Assembly (NCBI GenBank): GCA_024635555.1
Contig: JAGXIO010000144.1
Location: forward strand, 1-64,000
Direction: 5' to 3'
DNA from: Saccharicrinis sp.
Lineage (GTDB): Bacteria; Bacteroidota; Bacteroidia; Bacteroidales; Marinilabiliaceae
Length of the DNA: 64,000 nt
The number at the start of each line of letters is the position of its first letter. Position 1 is the stretch's first letter. Positions 27,379 to 37,050 of this stretch are shown piece by piece. The notes beneath the pieces are model-generated. The model saw nothing but the letters and a program-made list of their open reading frames with translations. It made no database searches and had not been told where the DNA came from. A program made the translations under genes and the position numbers.

Positions 27379-28545
27379 TTATACCTGTTTATCTTTTTTA
27401 AGCCCCAACTGCTTAAAGCCAGCAATTAAAAACGGCATAACTGGCAGACTAGTCATTATGATCAGATCATCAAAAATACTGCTCTCATTGCCTAAAAACA
27501 CTAAAATGCGTTCGGGAGATACTTTTTTGAAGAGAATGGAAAATATATCCTTACCGCTCATTTTGCCTGATAGAATTACCTCTAACAAAGTGCGGTCGTA
27601 CCATTGGTACATTTCATCGCGAAAAGTGAGTCTTTTAGCGGGCTGCTTATTATTTTTAAGTGCATCGACAATGGCAATAGTATTTTTTTGAATAAACTGA
27701 AAGGTATATCCGCTGCTGGCTTTTGTAAATCCTCCGGCAGTGCCCATATTTATGACTTTACTTGCTCGTTTTGGCTTGCGCGAAAATTTTGCTTGAGTCA
27801 TCGGGATAACACCAAATTCGGTATGCTGTATTTCGTAGTTTTCAATTTTTAAATCATTCTTTATATAATTTTCCAAAGCTGTTTTATAGGCTTCTTTTGG
27901 CAATAGTTCGGGGCTAAACAAGGTATATTCTACCAGAGCTTCGTTTGGTTTGGTCGGTAAAACGTACATAAACGTAGCGCCATTTTTTTGGTTTAGGGTA
28001 AAATCCATTAAAGTGCCCACGCTCCTGTCAAAAACATCATCTTTAGTTTTTATTACCCAACCTTCAAAATGTTGCAATAACGAATTTTTAATATCCATTT
28101 TTGGGTGGAACAAGCCGGTTGAATTGAAAACGTATTGCGCACTGTATCTAGAATGATTTGTTTGCACAAAGGCATATCCATTTTCGCTTTCGATTTTTTC
28201 AATATCCTCATATTTAAATGTTACATTTTCAAACCCTTCGGCATATTTTAGGACGTAAGTATAGAAATCAATGCCACGTATCATTTTATAATAATGGTTT
28301 TTCAGGTGGAATCGTCTCTTAAAATTGGTGGACAAAAATTCCAGTGTTTTCCATTTATGATGCACAATGGGTTCAAATATGCCCTCTCCTTTTTCCCAGT
28401 AGCACCAAGTGCGATCGTTGTGTATTTTTTTTGCTTTATCAAGCACCAAAATTTTTTTTCCGTTCAGTTTTGACTCCTTCAGTATGCTATACAAAAGACT
28501 TAGCCCTGAACATCCTGAACCCGCAATGATATAATCGAATTGCAT
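27379..28545 (-). CDS. crtY: Lycopene beta-cyclase (CrtY/CrtL type)
   Basis: A 388-residue FAD enzyme that converts linear lycopene to beta-carotene. It begins with the dinucleotide-binding motif IIAGSGCSGLSLLYS, followed by NDRTWCYWE, and contains MGTAGGFTKASSGYTF and FMYVLPTKPNEALVEYTLFS, all typical of bacterial lycopene cyclases. The length is usual. No other carotenoid gene lies in the window. The truncated nuclease starts about 60 bases after its stop on the same strand. Confidence 0.9.
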   Translation of the reverse strand: MQFDYIIAGSGCSGLSLLYSILKESKLNGKKILVLDKAKKIHNDRTWCYWEKGEGIFEPIVHHKWKTLEFLSTNFKRRFHLKNHYYKMIRGIDFYTYVLKYAEGFENVTFKYEDIEKIESENGYAFVQTNHSRYSAQYVFNSTGLFHPKMDIKNSLLQHFEGWVIKTKDDVFDRSVGTLMDFTLNQKNGATFMYVLPTKPNEALVEYTLFSPELLPKEAYKTALENYIKNDLKIENYEIQHTEFGVIPMTQAKFSRKPKRASKVINMGTAGGFTKASSGYTFQFIQKNTIAIVDALKNNKQPAKRLTFRDEMYQWYDRTLLEVILSGKMSGKDIFSILFKKVSPERILVFLGNESSIFDDLIIMTSLPVMPFLIAGFKQLGLKKDKQV

Positions 28546-28671
28546 ATTTTATTTTTAGGTTGATTGTTTCTGCCTTTCCTATCTTTGCCACAATAACTTT
28601 AAATTTAGTACTCTCACACCTCATTACACTACTTTTTTCAATATTTCACTATCATTTAACGTGCAAAACAT

Positions 28672-28699
28672 ATTGGATGTAAAAATGTTGCTATTTTTG
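28672..28699 (+). promoter_or_regulatory. Putative promoter of the Na/phosphate transporter
   Basis: TATTTTTG at 28692-28699 matches the Bacteroidota -7 consensus TAnnTTTG. ATTG at 28672-28675 could be the -33 element, 16 bases upstream. Confidence 0.5.
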
Positions 28700-28729
28700 T
28701 ATCAACAAATTTACGATTAATACGATTCG

Positions 28730-30427
28730 ATGGATTATTCACTCATAGATTTATTAAAACTAATAGGTGCTGTAGGGCTCTTTTTGTACGGGATGAAGCT
28801 CATGAGTGAGTCTTTTCAAAAAGTGGCGGGTATAAAGATGAGAAGCATCTTTGCAGCCATGACCAAGAATCGATTTTTGGGAGTGCTGACCGGTCTGCTG
28901 GTTTCTGCCACCATTCAATCCTCGAGTGCCACCGTATTATTGGCGGTAAGTTTTGTAAATGCAGGCTTGGTTTCATTGGTGGAGTCCCTTGGCGTAGTTA
29001 TGGGTGCCAATGTGGGCACCACGGTTATGGGATGGCTCATTTCGCTGTTTGGATTTAGGTTTAACCTTACCGAGTATGCTCTTCCACTTATGGCAGTTGG
29101 TTTTCCCTTGGTTTTTTCAAAGATAAACAGGCACAAATCTTGGGGCGAAGCTATCATAGGTTTTTCGCTTTTATTTTTGAGCCTCGGTTTTATCAACGCC
29201 ACGGTGCCCGATATAGATAATAACCCCGGCATTTTAAGTTTCTTATCCAATTACACCAACCTTGGTTTTCTTTCTGTATTACTATTCGTACTGATAGGCA
29301 GCGTACTCACTGTTATCATTCAGTCATCGGGTGCTACTTTGGCTGTTACTTTCGTCATGTGCAACCAGGGCTGGATTCCATACGAATTAGGAGCGGCCAT
29401 GATATTGGGCGAAAATTTGGGCACCACCATCACGCCAAACCTTGCGGCTACTATTGGTAACATATCCTCCAAACGGACGGCCAGATTCCATTTGCTCTTT
29501 AACCTGTTTGGCGTAATTTGGATGCTATCTATTTTCAGCTACTATACTGCTTTTATCGAAGGGATTATTACCAGTATAAATGCCGTATCGGTTAAAAACC
29601 CACAGGCACTTATTCCATTTTCGCTTGCACTCTTTCATACTTCTTTTAATGTCATCAACCTACTTTTATTTATAGGTTTTGTGCCTTCGATAAAACGTGC
29701 CATCATCTGGCTTGTTCCGCATAATGGCGAGGAAGGCGAAGAATTTAAACTAAAGTACATCACCACGGGAATGCTTTCTACCGCTGAACTGTGCATTCTA
29801 CAGGCCAAAAGGGAGTTGCAATCCTTTGCCAGGCATACTAACAAGATGCTGGGTTTTAACCGTAGACTATTATTGGAAAACAACGATAAGCGATTTAAAA
29901 AGATGTATTCGGCTATCGAAAAATATAACTCTGTCAGCGACGATGTGGAGGATGAGGTGGCCGGTTACTTGGCAAAAGTATCGCAAGGCAAACTGAGCGA
30001 TCAAAGCCGAAACAGCATTAGAGCCATGCTTAAATTGGTAGGTGAACTCGAACATATTGGTGATGCCAGCTTTACCCTTACCCGCACCATCAATAGAATG
30101 CAGAAAAATGGGATTAATTTTTCGCCTGCGATGATGAAAAAACTAAATTTAATGTTCAATTTGGTTGAGGAGGCACTTACCGTGATGTGGGAAAACTTAA
30201 ATGTGAAGGAGAAAAAGGTGGATGTTGCTAAGGCTGATAAGAAAACCCAACAAATAACCCAATTTTACCTTCAGTTAAAAGATGAGGATAAAGAAAATTT
30301 AAAAAACAGCGATTATGACCATAACGAAGGCACTGCTTTTTCAGATATTCTTCAGGAGTGCAAAAACATAGGTAGTTATGCCATGAATGTTTCTAAAGCA
30401 CTGTACGAAACTAAAAAGGTGATTTAA
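28730..30427 (+). CDS. Na/Pi cotransporter family protein with PhoU-like domain
   Basis: A 565-residue inner-membrane protein. Two repeated NptA-type motifs, QSSSATVLLAVSFVNAG and QSSGATLAVTFVMC, mark the sodium/phosphate symporter core within about eight membrane segments (residues 1-330). Residues of about 350-560 form charged helices of the PhoU type (LQSFARHTNKML, MLKLVGELEHIGDASF). The family exports or imports phosphate with sodium; direction cannot be read. It stands alone and converges on hom across a shared inverted repeat. Confidence 0.88.
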   Translation: MDYSLIDLLKLIGAVGLFLYGMKLMSESFQKVAGIKMRSIFAAMTKNRFLGVLTGLLVSATIQSSSATVLLAVSFVNAGLVSLVESLGVVMGANVGTTVMGWLISLFGFRFNLTEYALPLMAVGFPLVFSKINRHKSWGEAIIGFSLLFLSLGFINATVPDIDNNPGILSFLSNYTNLGFLSVLLFVLIGSVLTVIIQSSGATLAVTFVMCNQGWIPYELGAAMILGENLGTTITPNLAATIGNISSKRTARFHLLFNLFGVIWMLSIFSYYTAFIEGIITSINAVSVKNPQALIPFSLALFHTSFNVINLLLFIGFVPSIKRAIIWLVPHNGEEGEEFKLKYITTGMLSTAELCILQAKRELQSFARHTNKMLGFNRRLLLENNDKRFKKMYSAIEKYNSVSDDVEDEVAGYLAKVSQGKLSDQSRNSIRAMLKLVGELEHIGDASFTLTRTINRMQKNGINFSPAMMKKLNLMFNLVEEALTVMWENLNVKEKKVDVAKADKKTQQITQFYLQLKDEDKENLKNSDYDHNEGTAFSDILQECKNIGSYAMNVSKALYETKKVI

Positions 30428-30439
30428 GAAACAAATATA

Positions 30440-30508
30440 ACCACAGAGGCACTAAGAACACAAAGAAACATTTTAAAAAAATCTTAGTGCTCTTAGTGCC
30501 TCAGTGGT
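30440..30508. terminator. Inverted repeat between convergent genes, likely bidirectional terminator
   Basis: Arms of about 26 bases, ACCACAGAGGCACTAAGA... and its near-inverse ...TCTTAGTGCCTCAGTGGT, with a few mismatches, lie between two converging genes. The CACTAAGA / CTCAGTG motif belongs to a family of intergenic relic repeats also glimpsed at 62168. Confidence 0.6.
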
Positions 30509-30516
30509 ATTATTAT

Positions 30517-31713
30517 TTAATAGTTTAACGTTTTGCGCGTTACTGCAATAAAAATATCCATCTGGCGCAGTTTGTCTTTAATCGTAATTAAATCTTTTAG
30601 TTTAATTAGACCTATTTTATAATTGTACTTTGAACCGGTATATTCCTCAGATATACTTATAAAGTTAAAATGTGCCAAATCTTCCTTGCTTTTATAACGA
30701 AGATATATTTCCAATTCACCGCTTTGCTCGTAAAAAAAATCCCGGTAGTTATTCTTCTTTTTGTACTCGTATTTATAATCGTTTCCGGTGGCTGTAATGT
30801 CAGATAGTACGGCCGATCCGGTTGGATGTGCTCCTGCTCCCTTGCCAAACATAAATTGCTTGTCGTAGGCCAAACCCTTAATTACCACCCCGTTAAATTC
30901 GTCTTCGACACTATAAATATACTTGTCTTTTCGCACTAAGCGGGGCAAAACAAAAAGTGATATTTTATTTTGCTCGAGTTTTTCGACCTGCCCAACCAGC
31001 TTTATCTTGTATCCTTTTTCTTTGGCATATTGAATATCAAAATCCGAGATATTAGAAATGCCATAATTCAGCACATCCTTTGGGTTAACGATAGTTCCGA
31101 AACTATGTACCGTTAAAATAACCAGCTTGAACAGCGAATCGAAACCATCCACATCAAAACTAGGATCAGCCTCGGCAAAGCCCAAGTCCTGCGCTTCTTT
31201 TAGTGATTCGTTATAACCTTTATTGTGGTCAAAAATTTTGGAGAGGATATAATTTGATGAGCCGTTGAGAATACCGGTAACCGAGAGCAATAAATCATTA
31301 TCGTAATACTCCTCAAGATTCCGAATTACCGGGATACTGCCGCAAGCAGATGCCTCATAAAGCAATGAGACACCGTATTGTTCCTGAAGTTGGATTAACT
31401 CCGCCAAATTTTCGGCAATCATTTTTTTATTGGCCGACACCACATTTTTACCTTTTTTCAATGCAGACGTAACTATGCGATATGCCTCTTGGGAGTCTGA
31501 AATTAACTCTACAATCAAATTGATATTGTCGTCGTTAATCAGCTCATCTGCCGAATAGCAAAATATACTTTCGGGCAAAGTTCGCTCCTTTTTGTTCTTA
31601 ACACATATCTTAATAACCTCAGCATCCAGAGCAGGACTTTCTTTGAGCACATCAATTAAACCTTGACCCACCACGCCAAAGCCCACCAAGCCAATTTTCA
31701 ATTTCTTCTTCAT
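30517..31713 (-). CDS. hom: Homoserine dehydrogenase
   Basis: A 398-residue enzyme reducing aspartate semialdehyde to homoserine, precursor of threonine and methionine. It shows the NAD(P) motif GLVGFGVVGQGL, then VVSANKKMIAE and the catalytic-domain signature GILNGSSNYILSKI with EAQDLGFAEADPSFDVDGFD. The C-terminal 80 residues take the place of the usual ACT domain but are divergent. It follows metY by 62 bases on the same strand, forming a homoserine/methionine unit. Confidence 0.92.
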   Translation of the reverse strand: MKKKLKIGLVGFGVVGQGLIDVLKESPALDAEVIKICVKNKKERTLPESIFCYSADELINDDNINLIVELISDSQEAYRIVTSALKKGKNVVSANKKMIAENLAELIQLQEQYGVSLLYEASACGSIPVIRNLEEYYDNDLLLSVTGILNGSSNYILSKIFDHNKGYNESLKEAQDLGFAEADPSFDVDGFDSLFKLVILTVHSFGTIVNPKDVLNYGISNISDFDIQYAKEKGYKIKLVGQVEKLEQNKISLFVLPRLVRKDKYIYSVEDEFNGVVIKGLAYDKQFMFGKGAGAHPTGSAVLSDITATGNDYKYEYKKKNNYRDFFYEQSGELEIYLRYKSKEDLAHFNFISISEEYTGSKYNYKIGLIKLKDLITIKDKLRQMDIFIAVTRKTLNY

Positions 31714-31775
31714 TTTTTAGTCTGAATAAATAAGCCATTGAAGCGACAATCGCTTCAATGGACAAATATACTACT

Positions 31776-33083
<1,308 letters not shown>

Positions 33084-33112
33084 TTAAATGAATAAAAAAC
33101 TATTTTAGCCCA

Positions 33113-33144
33113 AATAATTCAAGAATTATTTCTACCTCCGGTAG
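33113..33144 (-). promoter_or_regulatory. Two short dyads in the metY leader
   Basis: Ahead of metY lie the palindromes AATAATTC-AA-GAATTATT and CTACC-TCC-GGTAG. They could form a leader structure. They do not fit a SAM riboswitch that I can recognise. Confidence 0.3.
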
Positions 33145-33199
33145 CGACTAAGTTTCACTAATAATTTTTTTCAAAAATTAAAGTTCAGCTATGTCGGGG

Positions 33200-33251
33200 T
33201 TAACCTTAACTTTATTCATACTTTCTAAAATTTATGAATAGTTCAGGTTAA
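33200..33251. repeat. Tandem-hairpin repeat, internally deleted copy
   Basis: This 52-bp piece keeps both ends (TTAACCTT left, CAGGTTAA right) and the last hairpin (TTTATTCATA / TTTATGAATA). The five inner hairpins of the full element are missing. Confidence 0.65.
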
Positions 33252-33657
33252 ACTTCGCCCAATTATGCCTGGCGCATTATAATGAGAAGTTATTGTTAGT
33301 TATTATTCACATACAACGCGCCGCGACACTAAATGGTCATCATCATTCGGCACATCATATCTATTACCACAAAAAAATGGTTTTCAAAAGAGGCTGAGAA
33401 GTTGCTCTTTGCTTTAGGAGAAAATGATATGTTTTGAATACTATACACGATAAAATTTCGTTTTCACAAATAAAGGTAATAATAAAGATAAATAAAAGAG
33501 GCTAGCGTCTTTTTTTATAAAAAATTATCAATCCCTTTTATTTTATCCCCAATGCAACTTAGAATGATTATGAATTAATATTTTTTTGCTTTTGGCGCAA
33601 CCTTTCATAAAAATATCAGTCTAAGCATTAGAAACTCATTATAAAATTAAATAATTC
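33252..33657. other. Spacer without recognisable genes
   Basis: About 400 AT-rich bases upstream of metY and ahead of the efflux operon. I see no gene, RNA or clear promoter. Confidence 0.35.
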
Positions 33658-33883
33658 ATGAAAAAGCTACTCGATTCCAGGTTTCTTAACCTCAAGAATA
33701 TCGACATTCCCGTTCGATTTCTTGCACTTCAAGTCATGGTACTTCTCACTATTATTGTTTTAATGGTCATCTAATCAATTGCTAACCGGGCGTATTGAAA
33801 AAATTAGCATCTATTTATTAGGTGCTTTTTTTGTTTTCAGTACTTTAATCTTCTTCCAAAGCAAAAACTTTAAAAACTTTTAA
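33658..33883 (+). pseudogene. Small two-helix membrane protein, frameshifted
   Basis: The first frame encodes 38 residues ending in a hydrophobic helix (FLALQVMVLLTIIVLMVI) and stops at 33772. Shifting one base forward continues as LLTGRIEKISIYLLGAFFVF then STLIFFQSKNFKNF and stops at 33881. Together they would make a two-segment membrane protein of about 75 residues. A hairpin AGCATCT / AGGTGCT with a T tract at 33806-33832 offers another reading, as terminator of the short frame. Family unknown. Confidence 0.35.
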
Positions 33884-33916
33884 CATACAAATAGTTTCCT
33901 TTTGATAATTGTTTAT

Positions 33917-33924
33917 TACTTTTG
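33917..33924 (+). promoter_or_regulatory. -7 element ahead of the TetR gene
   Basis: TACTTTTG matches TAnnTTTG and ends six bases before the chosen ATG, so the transcript would start close to the start codon. Confidence 0.4.
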
Positions 33925-33929
33925 CCATC

Positions 33930-34547
33930 ATGAAGGAAATGGATCCATATATAGATAAAATAACGCCACTTTTTTTGCAATATGGCATTAAAAGCGTTAG
34001 CATGGACGATATAGCGACCCAATTAGGCATCTCCAAAAAAACCCTTTATCAGGTTTATTCGGATAAAACCGAGCTTGTTAAAAAAACCATGGAAAATATT
34101 AAGGGTGCTATGGCAAGCATTATTGACGATTACAATCAATCAGATTTAAACGTGATTGAGAAAGAAATTGAGCAAAGAAAAAAATATATAGAAACCTACC
34201 GTACATTAAAACCATCTTTTATCTATGATTTAAAAAAATTTTACCCCAACATATTTAACGACTTTCGCTCGTATAAATCGGATTTTATCAGCCGCACTAC
34301 CGAAAAATTTATCATGGAAGGACAAAAGCAGGGTTTATTGCGCGAGGATATTGATGTGGAGTTTATGTGTAAGCTTTCCATTATGCTCTTCTCGGCCATG
34401 CTCAATCCCGAAATTGAGGCGTTTACTGAAAGCGATTTGACCTCAAAAAATTACTCGGATCAATTTTTCATTTACCATATGAATGGTATCTGCTCCGAAA
34501 AGGGACGCCACTTATTCAATGAACTTTTCAAGGAAAAACTTCTTTAG
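33930..34547 (+). CDS. TetR-family transcriptional repressor
   Basis: A 205-residue regulator. I prefer the ATG at 33930 over an upstream TTG. The N-terminal helix-turn-helix is plain: ITPLFLQYGIKSVSMDDIAT then QLGISKKTLYQVYSDKTELV. The remaining helices form the ligand-binding and dimer domain. It lies 20 bases upstream of a TolC-adaptor-RND set on the same strand, so it probably represses that efflux operon and its own transcription. Confidence 0.88.
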   Translation: MKEMDPYIDKITPLFLQYGIKSVSMDDIATQLGISKKTLYQVYSDKTELVKKTMENIKGAMASIIDDYNQSDLNVIEKEIEQRKKYIETYRTLKPSFIYDLKKFYPNIFNDFRSYKSDFISRTTEKFIMEGQKQGLLREDIDVEFMCKLSIMLFSAMLNPEIEAFTESDLTSKNYSDQFFIYHMNGICSEKGRHLFNELFKEKLL

Positions 34548-34567
34548 TAATAATTAATCAGAAACAC

Positions 34568-35878
34568 ATGAATACAAAAATTAAGCTACTACTGGTGTCA
34601 CTTGCTTTGTGCTTATGCTCACCCAATTATGCCCAACAGGACACGCTCGAAGTTACTTTAAACCAAGCTATGGCCTATGCCACCGAGTTTGGTTACCAAA
34701 GTATCAATGCAGAGCATGATATTGAGATTGCACGTAAAAAAGTAAACGAAACAATTGCCATTGGACTTCCGCAAATAGCCGGAAATGCTTCATTTAATAA
34801 AAATCTGTTGTTACAGGAAATTGTGGCGGATTTTGGTAACGGACCCCAACGCTTTAAACTGGGAAGTGATTATAATAGCAGCATTGGTGGTAGGGTAGAC
34901 CAGCTTTTGTTCGATGGTTCGTATTTGGTTGGTTTACAGGCCAGCAAGGTTTATGTGCAGTTATCGCAAAACGCAAAAGAAAAAACCCACATCGAAATAA
35001 AACAAGCCGTTGCCGAGGTGTATTTTTTAGCTTCTATAGCCGATGAGAATATCCGTGACTTTAAAAAAAGTATGGAGACCAACCAGCAAACCTATGATGA
35101 AACTAAGGCATATTTTGATAACGGACTGAAGGATGATACTGACGTGGATCAGATAAAGCTGATGGTAAACGAATCGAATCGTTTATACCTCGAAGCCAAA
35201 AGGCAGCAAACAGTTACTATGGCTATTTTAAAGTTCTCGATGGGATACGATATTGATAAACCGCTCAAAATTAGTGATAATATCGACGAGCTTTTGTCCA
35301 TTGTTACTCTCAACCCTTCTGCCGACATGGATTTGCAAAGCCATATTGATTACAGAAGCTTGCTCACACAAACAGATATTCAGCGTTTGGATATAAAAAA
35401 CCAGAAAGCTCAGGCACTGCCCCGATTAAGTGCTTTTGCCAGTTACGATTATGTTATGTTGGGTGACGATTTAAGCAACCTTGTCAATACGAATGGGGCG
35501 GTTGTTGGATTGACGTTGAGTGTGCCCATCTTTTCGAGTGGTCAGCGGTCGGCGCAATTAAAACAAAAAAAACTGACGCTAACTAAACTCAATGTCGATA
35601 AACTAATGTTGGAGCAAAGTCTCGAAAGAGATTTATTGATTGCTAAAACCAATTTGGCAAATGGCAATGCGCAATATAACAATGCCCAAGAAGCTCTTGA
35701 AATAGCCACACGAATTTACGATAAGGGTTTACTTAAATTCAAAAACGGTATGGCATCGAGCCTGGAACTTTCGCAAAACGAAAATAAGATGGTAGAAGCT
35801 ATTATCACTCTCCGATCCGCATCGACCAATTATTTTAATATGTATTTAAACTTTAAAAAAGCAACTGCCCAATTATAA
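34568..35878 (+). CDS. TolC-family outer-membrane efflux protein
   Basis: A 436-residue protein with a signal peptide (cut near NYAQ, residue 22). Two repeated long coiled helices plus beta strands make up the TolC duct (VTLNQAMAYATEFGYQSINA at the start of the first repeat, SLERDLLIAKTNLANGNAQY in the second). It forms the outer-membrane exit of the pump encoded by the next two genes. Confidence 0.88.
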   Translation: MNTKIKLLLVSLALCLCSPNYAQQDTLEVTLNQAMAYATEFGYQSINAEHDIEIARKKVNETIAIGLPQIAGNASFNKNLLLQEIVADFGNGPQRFKLGSDYNSSIGGRVDQLLFDGSYLVGLQASKVYVQLSQNAKEKTHIEIKQAVAEVYFLASIADENIRDFKKSMETNQQTYDETKAYFDNGLKDDTDVDQIKLMVNESNRLYLEAKRQQTVTMAILKFSMGYDIDKPLKISDNIDELLSIVTLNPSADMDLQSHIDYRSLLTQTDIQRLDIKNQKAQALPRLSAFASYDYVMLGDDLSNLVNTNGAVVGLTLSVPIFSSGQRSAQLKQKKLTLTKLNVDKLMLEQSLERDLLIAKTNLANGNAQYNNAQEALEIATRIYDKGLLKFKNGMASSLELSQNENKMVEAIITLRSASTNYFNMYLNFKKATAQL

Positions 35879-35899
35879 CTTATACAATCTGATTACATC

Positions 35900-37039
35900 A
35901 TGAAACATTTTATAAATAAAATAATTAAAACATCCACACTAGCTATGTTAGTTCTATCGGCAACAAGCTGTGGAAATGGTGAGAATAAAAAAGAACAACT
36001 GACGGATTATAAAAAGCAGCTAAGCGATCTGAAAAATGAAATCTCCTCGCTTGAGGAAGAAATAGAAAAGGAAGACGGTACATCGGGTAATACGGTGAAT
36101 GTGGGTACAGAAATAGTTAGACCAGAAACCTACAACCATTTTGTTGAAGTCACCGGCAAGGTAAGAGCCGATGAAAATACGATGGTTAGCCCGGAAGGGG
36201 CAGGGAAAATAACTCGCATTGTTGTAAAAGAGGGCGACAGGGTGAGCAAAGGCCAGGTATTGGCTCATTTAAACAACGATGCCATCGATAGCCAAATTGC
36301 GCAAGCTAAGGCGAGTCTTCAATTAGCCACAACTACTTTTGAACGTCGTAAAAAACTTTGGGATCAGAATATTGGATCCGAGATTGAATATCTGCAGGAC
36401 AAAACACAATACGAAACGCAACAACAAAGCCTAAATGCTTTGCAGGCACAAATGGCTATGTCAACCGTTAAATCACAAATAAATGGTGTTGTGGACGAGA
36501 TATTCCAAAAAATAGGAGAAATAGCCAGTCCCACTGCACCTTTTGCCCGTGTGGTTAATATCGACGAAGTGTATGTAGATGCCGAAGTAGGCGAACGTTT
36601 TGTGGGAATGATAAAAGATGGCGACTCCACCACCGTATTTTTTCCGGCATTAGAAAAAACGGTGGATGCTACTATTTTTCGCTCCTCAACTGTCCTCAAC
36701 GACATATCCCGAACCTTTAGGGTACGCATTAACTTAAAAAATCCAGAACGGAATATCAAACCCAACTTAATTTCGGTGGTGAAACTTAAGGTATATACTG
36801 CCGACAGTTTATTGATTGTACCTTCCATATTGGTAAAAAAGGATTTTGAGGGCGAATTTTTATTTGTTACCGAACAAAGGGATGGTAAAACCTACGCCAA
36901 AAAACAATATATAAAATCAGTTTTTAATACCAATAACAAATCCATCATTTCCGAAGGATTGAAGGATGGCGATGCTATTGTTACTAAAGGATATAACCAG
37001 ATTGTAAACGGTACCGAAATTAAGATTATTAATTTGTAA
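35900..37039 (+). CDS. RND efflux periplasmic adaptor (membrane fusion lipoprotein)
   Basis: A 379-residue precursor with a lipobox (LSATSC, Cys24), then a short coiled segment (YKKQLSDLKNEISSLEEEIE). The barrel-sandwich (VEVTGKVRADENTMVSPEGA, GKITRIVVKEGDRVSKGQVL) is split by a hairpin of helices, followed by beta-barrel and membrane-proximal domains. It joins TolC to the inner-membrane transporter. Confidence 0.9.
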   Translation: MKHFINKIIKTSTLAMLVLSATSCGNGENKKEQLTDYKKQLSDLKNEISSLEEEIEKEDGTSGNTVNVGTEIVRPETYNHFVEVTGKVRADENTMVSPEGAGKITRIVVKEGDRVSKGQVLAHLNNDAIDSQIAQAKASLQLATTTFERRKKLWDQNIGSEIEYLQDKTQYETQQQSLNALQAQMAMSTVKSQINGVVDEIFQKIGEIASPTAPFARVVNIDEVYVDAEVGERFVGMIKDGDSTTVFFPALEKTVDATIFRSSTVLNDISRTFRVRINLKNPERNIKPNLISVVKLKVYTADSLLIVPSILVKKDFEGEFLFVTEQRDGKTYAKKQYIKSVFNTNNKSIISEGLKDGDAIVTKGYNQIVNGTEIKIINL

Positions 37040-37050
37040 GAAATACACTG

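Noticed and set aside
26850-27425. A 191-codon minus-strand frame read as one gene
   Set aside because: Its first 36 codons run over the end of the cyclase gene region and its last part is antisense of the relaxase remnant. Only the nuclease start (27042-27317) has homology.
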